Below, in pieces: positions 1 through 11,785 of a stretch of 64,000 nucleotides of DNA. The stretch is from the NCBI RefSeq assembly GCF_000264995.1, contig NW_006767445.1:1-64000 (forward strand), read 5' to 3'. A program made the position numbers and the translations under genes. The notes beneath the pieces are model-generated. The model made no database searches. It had not been told where the DNA came from and saw only the letters and a list, made by a program, of their open reading frames with translations. The number at the start of each line of letters is the position of its first letter. The first letter of the stretch is position 1. This stretch comes from Punctularia strigosozonata HHB-11173 SS5 (taxonomy: Eukaryota; Basidiomycota; Agaricomycetes; Corticiales; Punctulariaceae).

Positions 1-105
1 CTGATATCTTGCTAATCTATGCATGTAGGCTGTAATCAACCAAATCTGAGACGGGCGGAAAACAGCCTGTTTTCCACCCTGGGGCATGGATAGGTCGTAG
101 ATGGC
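1..105. repeat. Dispersed repeat, copy A (may extend left of window)
   Basis: This segment matches 601-705 in the same orientation over about 100 bases, sharing blocks such as CATGTAGGCT and CCAAATCTGAG. At 57-75 it holds a perfect hairpin, GGAAAACAG / CTGTTTTCC with one base between the arms. No coding frame is convincing. The family is not recognised; it could be a terminal repeat of an unknown element or a tandem unit of about 600 bp. Confidence 0.7.
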
Positions 106-600
106 TAGAAAAATTCGTGTAGATGCATCTGACCGGTGTGAATGGACTGACATAGGGTGCACTGCCACATCGGTGTATCTACGCCCCATAAACGCGGATA
201 TACCTGTTGCACTCCGAGTAAAATATTGTTTGTGGGATGGATATTGGGTGTAAAAATATCTTCTTTTTTTCTGGGTCGATGTGAATCTTCTATACAGGTC
301 CTGTTACGTTGACGCACTCGCCTAACCTAGCCGTTGATTTTAAAAACGCTCGACGCACTTGCGGTATTATTTCTTTTTGATTTAAAAACTTCCACGCATT
401 CGTTTTTCCCACGGTAAACGCGTCCATAAATCACGATAAAATGTGCGCCAGCTGGAAGTGCAGTGGGGCGATTTTTAGAGATAGTTACTGACCCCAGAGC
501 TATTGTATTGGGCTCACAAACCGCCTTGCACGGCGTCTATCATAAACATTTTATTGGCGGCTGCGCTGTGATTCAAATTTGCTCAGGATGGTCCCTGCCC

Positions 601-705
601 CTTGATATCCTGCTATTCTAGTCATGTAGGCTACAATTGACCAAATCTGAGTTGGACGGAATTGAGGCTCAATTCCTAGCTGGGCCGTGGGTAGGCTAAC
701 GCTAC
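601..705. repeat. Dispersed repeat, copy B
   Basis: Direct-orientation, diverged partner of 1-105. The hairpin is kept at the same place (658-676) but with a different stem, GGAATTGAG / CTCAATTCC, again with one base between the arms. The roughly 500 bases between the copies contain AT-rich motifs in short irregular repetition (GACGCACT...TTTAAAAAC near 310-400) and no gene I can support. Confidence 0.7.
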
Positions 706-1215
706 CGTCGTATGCCCTCCCTCATAACCCTAATTCAGTCGCTATGCCTACCACTCTTGGTACAGGCTGCACTATCAGAAGATCCTGTCTTGCGCATCCT
801 GATTCAGAGGTTCTTGAAAATGTGGCAGGCGATCCAATACTCAGATATGATGCAGGTAACAGTAACGTTCAGGTGAGCTCATTTTGCAAACCGTTCAGAG
901 ATAGTGTTAATTGTTAGACATGAATCAGGCAGACATACCCTCTGCTCGTTCGGCATCTTCATCCTTCCATAGCGACTTTTTTGAGTCACGATTCGGCTGG
1001 TAATGTTGACATATAGCGAGGTCCCGCAGGCGTATCTTTCATGACTGCAAAATTGCGAGGCTTGGTGATATTCACGGCTCTGTACATTCAATTCAACTTA
1101 ATTTGCGGCTAGACTCGACATGGACGGCGCTCAGGCGAGAGGGGGGGCGCTGCAGATGCGCGACTTACGTTGACTCCACTACGTCGAAATGAGCTCTGGC
1201 ATCCTTACCGGGTGC
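706..1215. other. Intergenic
   Basis: No gene or RNA recognised. The right end is the 3' flank of the minus-strand carboxypeptidase gene. Confidence 0.5.
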
Positions 1216-3063
1216 TCAAGGCTCCTGACCCGCGAGCCAGAGTTTGACGAGTTCCAGGGTTTCTTCGGGCTTATCGTACGGAGCCATATGCCCCGCGCCA
1301 TCCACCGTTGCAAACGTGAACCCCCGCGCGCTCCTCGTCTTCCCCGCCGCAACGCCGTTCACGCTCCACTCCCTCAACTTCTCCCCCTTGAACTCCTCCT
1401 GCCCCGTCCACTCGAGCTCGAGCGTCCAGCGCTCGTTTCCGACCCAATTGCAGCCCAAATCGTGCGCGCCGACGTAGATGAGCGCGCGCACGCCGCGCTC
1501 GAGCAGCGCCGCAACGTGAAACTGCGTGGGCCGGCGGTAGTCCATCGCGGCGTGGAACGCGGCGCTGACGGCCGGGTTGCAACAGCTGACGTTTCCCGTG
1601 AAGATGGGGTCGACGCCGAGCGCGGTGCGGACGGAGGGGAGGGAGAGGTAGTGCCGGATGTCCATCGTGATCGGGTAGCAGAGTGTCTCCGAGAGGGGCC
1701 CGTCGCACTCCTTACTGATGTCGTACGGATTCAAGCCTAAAGGGCAGCAGGGTCAGCTAAAACGCTCTTTGAGCTGTGAGGAGGGACCGAGCGCGTACCG
1801 GTCGCGAGGAACGGGTCGTCTATCTCGGTGCCGCAAAAGCTCTCGGCGGCTGCGCAGTTGATCGCATCGAACTGGTCCACGCAAGATTCATTCATCCATT
1901 TCACGCATCGGGGAACCTGGCTTCAGGGGTCAGCTGAAGTATTGAGGGTAGGTCCAAGAGCCCAGGATATACATACTGCCTGCTTCATACGAACGCAATC
2001 TCTGATTTGCAGGTCAACATCATACTTGGCCACGGACATCAAGTGAGAAATCACTTACGCGATAGGCAAAATTGGGCTGACGGACGCGGTCGTACACATA
2101 ATCTCGTACCTCGACGGCATCAGGGTATAGTAATCCGTCACACCATTGCCTGCAACATATTCACCACCTCGAAAGGAGGATATATATGACGAGCACTCAC
2201 CGATCATGATAGACGTCAGGTTGATCGGGATCATCCCCGCTTTGACCAGCAACACGTTCTGGTCGTACACGGCTGAGGCAAAGACTGGGATGTACTGCCC
2301 GCCGTACGACTCGCCCGCCATATGAAACCCTCGGCCCTTGAACTGCGGGAAGTGCTCGAAGAAGATCACGACAAAGGCGGCAATGTCCGCAGCGGCATCT
2401 TCGCTCGTGTCCTACGGATAACATGAGTGTATATTCGGAAGTACCGGAGGCATGTGGACTCGCGACGTGTCGCCGTGTTCGGCGTATGAAAAGCCGACAC
2501 CGACGGGTTGGTCGATGAAGAAGATGTTCGCCGCGGCTACGAATGAAACGCTTGTAACCGTGTCCACGACTTGTGCAAATCGGATGTATGCACACCGTTC
2601 CACGAGTAAGGGTTGTAGACCGTTTTGTGGTCGGTGGAGGGGATGAGGCACGGACCAAGTTCCATGAAAAGCCCTATCGACGAGCTGCAGCCTGGCCCTC
2701 CGTTCGTCCATAGAATCACGTCGTCCTGATTGGGATCATTCCGACTCTGAGTATTTCCTCGGGGCCAGTGACGATACGGAAGTGTCGGGCTCGAAGTACC
2801 TCGAAGAAGTAGAAAAAGAAGTGCTTCGCTTCGATGTCGATGTAACCCGTGTATGCACTGAGAACAGCAACAAGCGGTGTCAGTATCTCCAATGGATATA
2901 CTTCGAAAGATTCAGGGCCAGGATGTTGACGTCCACCCTCGACGTTCGACTACCGCACGGCAGAAGGACGACAGCCGGAACGAAGGTGCACAAAAGCGCG
3001 TGCAGTTGAGATGCTTGAGTACGTCGAGAATGCACGGGAGGCAATGCAACGAAGAGCCGCCAT
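1216..3063 (-). CDS. Serine carboxypeptidase (peptidase family S10, CPY-like)
   Basis: A vacuolar or secreted exopeptidase that removes C-terminal residues from peptides. The catalytic triad is visible: Ser in GESYGG (about 2310), Asp in the block [13 protein letters not shown] (about 1455) and His in [11 protein letters not shown] (about 1285). The oxyanion/substrate region reads [12 protein letters not shown] (about 2695), followed by [17 protein letters not shown]. Several short introns interrupt the gene; one at about 2750-2802 joins [18 protein letters not shown] to [17 protein letters not shown], and another near 1735-1798 joins FLATG to LNPYDIS. The start is chosen at an ATG that, with one intron, runs directly into AYTGYIDI. 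This gives a very short N-terminal part with little room for the usual propeptide, so the true 5' exon is uncertain. Coding exons are otherwise open. It lies downstream of the Pro/Cys-rich gene on the same strand, only about 40 bp away. Confidence 0.85.
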
Positions 3064-3101
3064 TGACAAATATAGGAGATGCAATGTTGATCATTACATA
3101 A

Positions 3102-4073
3102 CTACCTGAAAACCCTACCTATACCACCGCATTCGAAGCATGTCTGCTGGTCGAAGATCAAGAAGGAGGGGGTGCCGCGACCTTGGCAGCGCCAACAGAG
3201 TTGCCCGCCTATCCGAAGGTCTCCCGGACTAACCTGGGGACAATATCAGCCAAAGCGCCCGTCAAGGACAACCTAACGATCCTGGCGCCGCGTTCCCCGG
3301 CACGCCCGCAGCAGGGGGATGGCTGCGCGAGTAGCTGTGATGGCTGGCAACGCAGGGGTAGTCCGGCCTTCGACCATACGATTGTGTCCGCGAACGGCCG
3401 AGGTCGCTGCCCGGGCCGGCTGGGCGTAGTTTCGGTAACGGTCGCTGGAAGCTCTTGCCCGACGTGGATGGCGTGGGTGTCGCAGAGAAATTCGTGGGGG
3501 CGTGCGCAACGGCGCCGCTGTACGGCCGAGAGTATTTCTCCCAGCATTTACAACAGGGGTGCGAGGGATCGTAGTACTTGAAGCCGGTATTATGACCTAT
3601 ACGCAAATGAGGGCATGAGGGGTAGCTGCATGACACGGTTCAGAAGTGGACTCACACTTAGGGCACTCGTATCCTTATGGATAAACCAGCATCTCTCCGT
3701 TCCTCCACAGCGGGTGCCCGGGCACCGGCGTCCTGGTCGGTCTCCCATCGTCAGGAACTCCTGATCCGGATTCTGACATTGTGGGCGATGCGGGCGGATA
3801 CGATAAAGTTCTTGAGCCTGACGTGGACGGCGAACGAGGCGACGGCCCGGGAGGCGGCGCGTATCGGCTAGACAGGGCAGGTGAAGACGATGAGGGTGGA
3901 GTCGGATGGGAAGCAGAGGATGATGCGCCGGCTTGGCCACCACCTGCCGCATAGAAGTCGCGGGCGAAGTCAGACAGGGATGCTTGTGTGGAGATAGGGG
4001 CGGGAGCGGGGGAAGGCGAGACTTGAATTGAGGGATGTCGGGCCGGTGGTGGTCTTTGCTTGGCGTATCTCAT
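3102..4073 (-). pseudogene. Pro-rich protein with Cys-rich C-terminus; in-frame stop
   Basis: Unknown function; the family resembles conserved basidiomycete proteins with a Pro/Ser-rich N-terminus and CxxC pairs. Visible blocks in order are ASLSDFARDFYAAGGGQ, then WRNGEMLVYP, then (across an intron at about 3613-3665) CPKC-HNTGFKYYDPSHPCCKC-WEKYSRPYSG, and at the end IGGQLCWRCQGRGTPSFLIF followed by CFECGGIGRVFR and a stop at 3102-3104. The paired Cys motifs suggest zinc binding. A TAA interrupts the frame straight after LVYP (about 3677), where a sense codon such as CAA is expected, and the frame changes again around 3240-3270, which may be an intron or a frameshift. The first ATG lies inside P450-derived sequence, so the native N-terminus seems to be missing. 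I infer a decayed or chimeric gene. Confidence 0.6.
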
Positions 4074-4600
4074 CGCTCAGTCTTTCCTACACGTCGGGAT
4101 GGAGCGCTAGTACATGAAGAACCCGGGAGAGTCCAGTTGTAGTCGTATCAAACGCGGCAAATGTGAGGAGGCTGAATGAGTTGATAATATTGAGCACAGG
4201 AAGACCTTCACGAGACATTCGACGTACTTCGTTTGAGCGACGAGCTCTTCATCAGGGATGTGATCCTTCTCCAAAGCGAACATTTTTTGCACGCACTGCA
4301 CACCAAATAGGTTCGATTAGAAGTGGCAAAAACTAAAGAACATCGAGCGCACGAACTCATCACACTCAGGATATCTTTCCCTCGTCCGACCTGCTCCGCG
4401 AGCGCCTGGTCCCCTGTCTCGAACGCCATCTTCTTTTCCGCCCATAGCCTGCGTGCAGTCCCGTCCATCTGGTCAACGATCCTTTGTAGCATGCGCATGT
4501 GCTTGAGGCGCGCATACTCCGCAAGAATGCGGCGAAATCGTGGGGAGCCGATGCGGGAATTACTGGAAAGAATCGGCGCAGGGGCATGAACGGGAGTAAC
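4074..4600 (-). pseudogene. Cytochrome P450 fragment (mid-gene exons only)
   Basis: Recognisable P450 segments on the minus strand are RFRRILAEYARLKHMRML, then RRLWAEKKMAFETGDQALAE with GRGKDILSVM, then KDHIPDEELVAQ and the I-helix block LTFAAFDTTTTGLSRVL. These correspond to the same middle exons found in the three better P450 genes of the window. After LALHPDV a TAG replaces the expected Gln codon, and the homology fades a few codons later (ERLSDEIRQAK), where the neighbouring Pro-rich reading frame begins in another phase. Nothing from the N-terminal anchor or the haem loop is present nearby. It is a truncated relic of the local P450 family. Confidence 0.75.
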
Positions 4601-5921
4601 GTGGGCCTAGCGTTAAGATAGGGAGCGGATTGTAAGCAGTCGGTATACGATGAGGTGGTGAACCTTTAGATTTGTCAACGGGATCTCGCGCGACTGGAAA
4701 GCTCGGAACGCATGTGAACATCGGAAGCTTACCGGGCGATGGTGCCTCGGGCGTTAGGATGGAGATCATGTCTGACCTAGTCCAGTCACTTCTGATTTCT
4801 GATGAGGCTCCATGATACGCACAAAATACGCACGCTAAGGACAGATCTTAGGCATTCGACTAATTCGGGTCGGGAGGTGACAATCAGCAGCCTATATCAA
4901 GGTTCAAGTTATATTGATAGAAGCGAGTGGTGAAGCTTGAAGCTTCGAGGTGCTGAGGCCTGCGCCCTACGGGTGAGGATGTGGCAGTCGAGCCTGCCCT
5001 GAACCGCGATGCACGAGGTTGGCGCGCCGCGCGGGGGCGCCGACCTCGACGACGACGACGACGACGTGGACGTCACTGATGGTCTACCTCAATATACGCT
5101 TTCCCCAACTGGTTTCACGTCCGAAAAGAATCTTTAGATTTCCCGAGTGCATTGCTGCTGAGGCCTGCAATCTGCTCGTCACGCATGTCTCAAAGGCAAG
5201 TAACTGCCGCCCAATACGACAAGCTACGCTACCTCAGATCGAGATCAACGACGTGCCGATTCTAGGGAGAAACAAGCCCGGGATCCTATAACACCTTCAT
5301 GGTGCGTTCTTTGCTCTCAGCGCCTTCAGCAGAATGACTGATGACGGTGCGTCATAGTCCTGTTTGTAGCTCATTTGCCTTTGTACTCCTTCCGCTTCCT
5401 ATCTTGAACCAAATCGTTGCGCCGAAAATGAAGGTGTTTGACCTACGGATCTTTGCACGAAGCCTCTGACCTGTGCTGCAAATATCTGGGAAGATCGGAG
5501 TGCGCCCTTCGAATTCCTTGAGCTTTCGCCTCGAGGCGGATTCTAACTTTAAGGCCTAAACAGCGCCTTTGACAAATTCAAAGCCCGTCACCGGCCATGT
5601 TTTCTTTGTTCCTCGTCGCCTTTCTTTGTCGTCATCTAGCTTATATGAGCGCATGATCAGCACGCTTCAGTCCAGCCTCCAACCACTCTTTCATCTTTCT
5701 CGTTTACTACATCTCTCGCATCCAACTACGCGCCCTGGAGGCAATTGTTGGATCTCACCACAAAGTAGAGCGCGACTCGTTACAGGTAATCCCCTTTGTC
5801 TTCCCGCCACTCGACTACTCACTGACGATTCCCAAGTTTCCTCGCGTAACGCCACCTTCACGTTCTTTGCGACCACTACACGACCCCGTCGATCGGGTAT
5901 CGACCGCACGATTACACCAAG
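4601..5921. other. Intergenic, with a short GAC run
   Basis: No gene supported. A (GAC)n run at about 5050-5068 would encode a short Asp tract from an ATG at 5009, but the frame closes after about 40 codons and has no recognisable continuation. The pyrimidine-rich stretch from about 5600 to 5900 is probably promoter and 5' UTR of the plus-strand gene that starts at 5922. Confidence 0.4.
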
Positions 5922-8639
5922 ATGGATCCACGAACAGCCCACGAACACGCTGATGACATGGACGAGAGTGATTATTCGTTGGACTCGGATACGCAAACCG
6001 ATGTCGAAGAAACCACCGCGGATAATGCGGGAGGTCTACTCGTGAGTCAAGATTGTGGACGTTAGCATTCCAACCTGAGCCGACCCCCCTTAGGCGATAG
6101 ATAATTGGGCCAAGGAGATCGCAGATATGCTTGAGGAGTGGGAGTCCGAGAGAGCACTCCGCCCTGACGCTAAGCCCCTGACTCTGGACGTGAGCAGAAC
6201 TCTTACAAATGATGAAGGCTCCGCCGATTGACACCATTTGCTCCAGTTCGGCGCACCGCACACCTTCATCAACGGGCAGTTTCTGTTGGCGACAGAATTG
6301 GAGCGCAAGACATTCGCCAAGCGCTGCGGGAAGGACGATGATAATCAACCGGTGGAAATGAGGAAGCGACCTGACACCGAGCTCGACTTTGGCGAGGTCA
6401 AAGCCGCAGTCGAGAAATACCTGTCCGTCAGGTGCGGAGAATACAACTACCACGCAGCCGTGCCATTGGTGAGTGAGACGTGAATCTTTCTCCGAGCTGT
6501 ACTGAGATTGTTGCGCTTCCGACGACCAGTTACTCACAACGTTGACGAACTACTTCTATGACCTGCACGTCCGTTTGATGGATACGATCGTCGATGCGGC
6601 CATGGCCAACGCCGAGAGGGCTAATAGGGCTGCTTTGCACGTTCGGGATTTTGCGGTGGAGTATAGTGTGTATAAACCGTGTCCTGGCCTCCTGGCTCTC
6701 ACACGACTCTTTCTGACTCTCTGCTCTTCACCCAGCTATGCTCGTCCAACAATCGCTCTTAGCAATTGCTGAACATGATATCCGTGTATGGCATGCTTCG
6801 AAGGGGGACGAAGAGAGCATGAATTGTACGTGGTCGTGCTTTAGCGTCTGGTTAGCAGTGGTTCATGGCATTTATTTGGACATAGGCCATTTCAAGAATC
6901 ATGTCAAATTCAACGCGCCGCCGGATTTCAGAGAACACACGCAAGAGACCGGATATGTGATCTCAATAGCCGATAAAGAATCGTGGAAGCGCACTGAGGA
7001 GGCCATGCGTTCTGCGCGAACGATCTTCCAAAACAAATCGCAAGACATGGCGAAGCTCAGGGAGAAACAGAAAGCCGCCGACCGCCTGAAGCGCCTCCAA
7101 AATAAGCTGGACGCAGCAAAGCCATCGACACCCGCTGGTAAACAATCTTGGCTCCGAGATTTATGCCCTTTCTGACTGGTGACCATCTTGCAGCCTTAGT
7201 TGATGGGAAGTGTTCGAACTGCGGAATCCCTCTTCAGATGCCGCATGCGACCCAATCTGACCCGGGCGCGGCGCAAGGGGAAGACCGGAATGTGCATCCA
7301 CCCGAAGACGAATCGCGGCCGCAGCCAGGGCGGCCTGTTCCAACCTCAGTTCCTCGTGGTCAGGGGCGAAACAAACGCGGCGTCTCCGTTTCCCAGAGGA
7401 AGACCAAGAAATTTGTGCGATCCTCGGCTGGTCAGGACATAGCCAAGGTTTCATCCTGTCCCAGTGGTTCGGACCCACTGTCGGGCGCGTCAGCACCTGC
7501 CGGACCATTCACCTTCACGTCATCCATGCAAGCAATCGTTGATCCTACACCGGCCGCGTCGGCTTCCACGGGCCCGTTTTCCCTCGTCCTGGAGCCATCT
7601 GAAGTCAGCTCACCGAATATACCACGATGCCCTGTGCTCTGCGGCCTTGATGCTCAACCTTCATCCAGTGCACTACCGAGCGCTGACCTCCGCATAGGCA
7701 CGGGCCCTGACCAGGACGCGCAGGGTCAAGCCGCCGGCTCGCTACTGCCCGCCCACCATGAGCCCGATTCGACCGCAACACCACAATGTCGGTTGCCGAA
7801 CCAGTCTCGGCCCCAAGACTTCGAGAACGAACGAGCCAGACCATCGCCGACCATTGTCATACCCGCTCGCGCGCGCAGCCAGTCCTGCTCGAGTGCTACT
7901 TCGTCCACTCTCGTTACGCCCGTTGACGCCAACATTACGCCAGGGGGAAGGCACGCTACGCCACCGGTGTTCTACAAGGGAGGCAAAAAGGTTCCGCCGC
8001 CCCACGCCGCCCCAACTCCGGAATCCGTCAACGCTCCCCCGAAGAAGTCAACCGATAAAGCTACTCCCTCAACTAGCGCAGCAAATGCATCTGCCGGCTC
8101 CATGCCGCCGCCACCGGTGCCAGGCTCACGCGTCGGTGTTCATGCTGGCATGTCCTCGACGCCGCCGATAACGACCAGTAAGTATCTATTATTCTCGACC
8201 CCGTGTTTCTTGCCCATTATGCTCGTGTCCGTTCTCTGCAGGTGATGCTATGTCCGCCGCCGCCGCCGCCGCGGCGAAGCAGCCTCGTGGCATCGAGGAG
8301 GCCGCTTCGCCTCTGGATCCACCTGCTTCTACCGCCCGAAGGGAGCGTGGAGGCGCGCGAACACGCGCACAAGAGCCATCGCAAGGTTCGCCATCCGATC
8401 CCGCGCCAACACCGCGACCGCAGACGCGTTCTCGTTCGCGCACGGCGACCGACCCCACGTCGTCCTTATTGTCAGAGCCACTGAGACAGGCTGGGAACGT
8501 TACCAAGGCGCATAAAACTCCGACCGCGTTGGCTGCGCCTCCGCCGGCACCTGACACAGGTGCGGCGGCGCAGACGCGCAAATCCGGACGTGCACTTAAG
8601 AAACGCAAGCTGAACGACGTGGAGGATGCGGAGGATTGA
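5922..8639 (+). CDS. Hypothetical protein, eight exons, Pro/Ser-rich C-terminal half
   Basis: Function unknown. The start is the ATG opening MDPRTAHEHADDMDESD, an acidic N-terminus. Introns with clean GT/AG ends join GGLL to AIDNWAKEIADML (6042-6093), then LTLD to FGAPHTFINGQF, VPL to LLTTLTNYFYDL, VEY to TMLVQQSLL, SMN to HFKNHVKFNAPPDF, STPA to ALVDGKCSNCG, and TT to DAMSAAAAA near the end. The first half (about 300 residues) looks folded and mostly helical, ending in a charged coiled-coil-like stretch (MAKLREKQKAADRLKRLQNK). A single CSNCG pair follows, then about 450 residues of low-complexity Pro/Ser/Ala sequence. The C-terminus has a basic, NLS-like KKRKL and ends DVEDAED. A nuclear or chromatin-linked role is a guess from composition only. 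No breaks seen. Confidence 0.75.
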
Positions 8640-10733
8640 TATCGATCGTGCTTCGCGATCCAGATGGCGTCCATGCCGCGTCAACCATGTATCGTAAACA
8701 TGTACGTGCTTTGCGCACCAATGCTAATCCTGACGCCGATCACTGCGCTGGCCTTGAGGCTCGATCGCATCCCGCACCCGACACGCTGGGCGCCTTCGGG
8801 CGATTGCGGGTAAGCAGCTTGAGTCACTGAGAAGAGCGGGCCGTCAACTTTCTCCACCCTACGCTCGGGCTCATCGGTCATTGCGATCGCTGACATGTAC
8901 ATCTCTGCTTGAATCTGGAGAGCAAAGTACGCGAGAACGGTACTACGTGCGTTCTCTTTTCATAAGTTCGCTCAAGGTCGATTATCCGAAGCTACATACG
9001 ATTGGCAAGTATCCGGTATTTGGACCGCGCCGGGTTATACTACCTACCTAGTACCTACCTACCTACCTTAGTCGCATGGGTGTCGTCGTCCCCGGGGTCG
9101 ATGGTGCAACGGATCTGAGACGAGATGTCCCCTTGCCCATTTGGAGGTTGCGTCACTCTTCAGGCGTCCGGCGAATACTTTGCTGGAAGACGCCATGATG
9201 GCTCGAGGATATTTGGCAAGCCGAGTGCCTGATCTGAAGAACTAGGCTCGAAGATCCGTCGAGTTGCCGAGGTGTTCGATATCGCAGAAAGTCCCTTGGG
9301 CACCGTTGATGGTAGATGCGCATCGTGATTCTGTTTGACCATCTTCACGAGATCGACTCTGGGGTAGGGACATCAAGCATACAGTCCTGATATGTGGACA
9401 ACTATTGACGAAAGCACGCGGGCGCTATTGAGCAAATCAAGAGCGACAGCATTCGAGGGTGTTGCGAACAGATGAACGAGCGCCTGGTGATGGAGCCCCA
9501 GCCCGGCACGGTCGTCCGCGCCAAGCGAACTGTTGCGATCATTGCGAGGTTCATGACGGCGAGCATGGGATCCAGAACGACCAGAATTGTCATGTAGTAA
9601 TGAAGAGTAGTACAAGGCGGGTGCCGAGAGAGGTTTCCGTGTAAACAAGAAATTCACAGTCGGAGGAACGGCTCGGAGCGCCAGACGCTGTGTGTCCCGT
9701 CGACGGCCTGAGGTCGCTCGTTTCGATCGTTCCACCCCCGAGATGCCAGAGGAACTAAATTCAGAGTGAGACAGGTACGCGGGCATGTGTTGGAGAAGAA
9801 GAGAGAAAAAGAAATAGAGCATTCGGCGTTATCTCCCTTGGCAGTCATCCGGTCGTGCAGGTCTCAGGGGCTGATCTAGGTCGGTGCGTCCGCATGATGG
9901 GCTAGAGAGCCTTACGAGTTGTATCAGAACTGGGTCGCTCGAGATGATTGCTTGCCCTGAAGAGGCACCGAGTAACAGAAAGAGATCTGAGAGTCCCCGC
10001 TGCATGATTCGAATCGGATTATATCCGGACCTAACGGATTCAGTCGAATACGAGTGAAGTCCGATCGTTCGGGGGGGTGAGCTACGAATTCGAGGGCGCT
10101 CACAGGACGCTTTGGTGTGCCTTGAGGTTCGATGAGGAAAACCTGAGAAGGGAGGCGCGTGGAGGGGTAGCCAGCATACAAGTTGGCCGAGGTTCCTGAA
10201 GGGCCGTGGCCGTGTGCCCGGGCGGCGTAAAATGCCGTCGGGTCGCATGCTGAGGCACTGTCCACGACGCGTTACCCGATCGATAAATCGCGTCGTGGCG
10301 TGGAGGCAATAGAGTTACTCGCAGGTAAACTCGAGACTTGCCCTCGAGTCTCGACACTGACCTGTTTCTATGAGGAGGGTTACTGAGGGAACAAGAACCA
10401 AGGAGTGATGCAGGGTAAGCGATCCATTGCGGGGTATACAACCGATGCAAGCTATGCACATTAAAGAGAGAAGGCTAATAGTATGTAACGCGCGGGAAGT
10501 CGTAGCAGATAGGTAGATACCACCGTGCCTCTCCGTATTATTACTGTAGATGTACACCCCTGGTCCGCCCGAGGGGACCAACGCAGCAAAACACCCATGT
10601 CCGCCGGTTCTCACTGCCAAGTCAGAGAAAACGGATCCCACAGTCGGCGTGCGGCCTACCCGAACGCAACTGCGATCGCCCTCAGGTTATGCACAGTTGA
10701 GCGCGAGAGAATAAACAGTGTTGAGGGCTCCGG
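8640..10733. other. Intergenic, about 2 kb, no supported gene
   Basis: Both strands contain open stretches (for instance minus 9402-9593, hydrophobic), but none shows a recognisable domain, consistent splice sites or a coding-like pattern that I can defend. A TACC microsatellite sits at 9041-9070. Confidence 0.4.
9041..9070. repeat. Microsatellite (TACC)n, imperfect
   Basis: Six to seven TACC units with one interruption (TAGTACC). Confidence 0.9.
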
Positions 10734-11785
10734 TCATAACGTCCCGCACCGCTTAATGACGATCGGCACGCTCGGTTTGCGGAGGATGTCGTCGGAAGCG
10801 AAGCTTTGGATGCGCGAGATGACGTCCTGGCCTTCCACGACCTCGCCGAACACGACGTTCTTGCCATCACACCACGGCGCGGGTGTAGTCGTGATGAAGA
10901 ACTGCCGGAGGGAGGGTGCGCCACGAAGAGAGAGAGTTCTGTCAGCAACCGTACGCCAGACACCCGGGAGAACGATAGAGAGCGATGGGAGACAGCTTAA
11001 ATGAAATGAAGGATGGGAACGCGGCGGATCCAGCCCAGGGGGAGAGGGGGAGAAGCGTCTGTCAAACCGGGGGAGGGCGCAGACAAGAATAGCACCGCAC
11101 CCAATCTGCCGAGGAATCCGCAAATGCACGAGCGCCACGAAACGCGAAGAAGAGAGAGAGGACAGGGACAACGCACACACCTGCGACGTGTTGGAGTTGG
11201 GTCCACGATTCCCCATGGAGAGTAGCCAGGGACGGCTATGGCGCAGCGCGAAGTTCTCGTCTGTATGTATGGCGGAATGATGATCAGCTATGATACAAGG
11301 GTGCAGCCGGATAATCCGCGGCGCGGCTGACCTCTGAACGGTTGTCCGTAGATCGACCGACCTCCCGTGCCGTCGCCCTTCGTGATGTCCCCGCCTTGGA
11401 TCATGAACTAGCATCGGATGAAGAGGGTGTTAGCGCGCGGGGCCCCATGGGAGATGAAGCATCGACGAAGGGCGGGGTCGTCACGAACCTCAGGGACTAT
11501 CCGGTGTATCTTTGAGCCTTCGTATCCGAAACCGTGCTCGCCCGTCGCCAGATCACGAAAGTTCCGCGCGGTATGTGGCACGGTCGAGTCGAAGAGGCGA
11601 AAGACTATCCTGCCAGCGGGGACGTTGTTGATGGCCATGTCGAACTGGGGAACGTCAGGTCAGTCATACATTCTATCTTCTGCACGACGGTGAGCACCGT
11701 ACGTAGACGTTCGGTCCGTTTCTAGAGCGCGGACACAGTGAGGACCACGCAACGACTGAGCGCAGGCCGGGGCGTACCTGGCCAT
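10734..11785 (-). CDS. Cyclophilin (peptidyl-prolyl cis-trans isomerase), divergent
   Basis: A single-domain, cyclophilin A-type isomerase that speeds cis/trans conversion of Xaa-Pro bonds. From a start at 11783-11785 the first exon is only 8 nt (11778-11785); a 19-nt second exon (about 11703-11721) then gives MARNGPNVY, which joins [19 protein letters not shown]. Further blocks are [20 protein letters not shown] with [60 protein letters not shown] and, at the end, IVIKRCGTL. The catalytic Arg (HR in KIHRIVP), the FMIQGGD block and the Trp used for cyclosporin binding (PWCDGK) are kept. Unlike the usual form, SIYG and GEVVEG are retained but GPNTNGSQ has become GPNSNTSQ and the tail insert [10 protein letters not shown] is unusual. 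There is no signal peptide or retention signal, so it is probably cytosolic. The gene has about six introns. Confidence 0.88.

Noticed and set aside
1189-1740. Plus-strand open frame of 183 codons
   Set aside because: It is the reverse-strand shadow of the carboxypeptidase C-terminal exon, produced by its high GC content.
9373-9822. Minus-strand open frame with hydrophobic segments
   Set aside because: No recognisable family, no start context or splice support.
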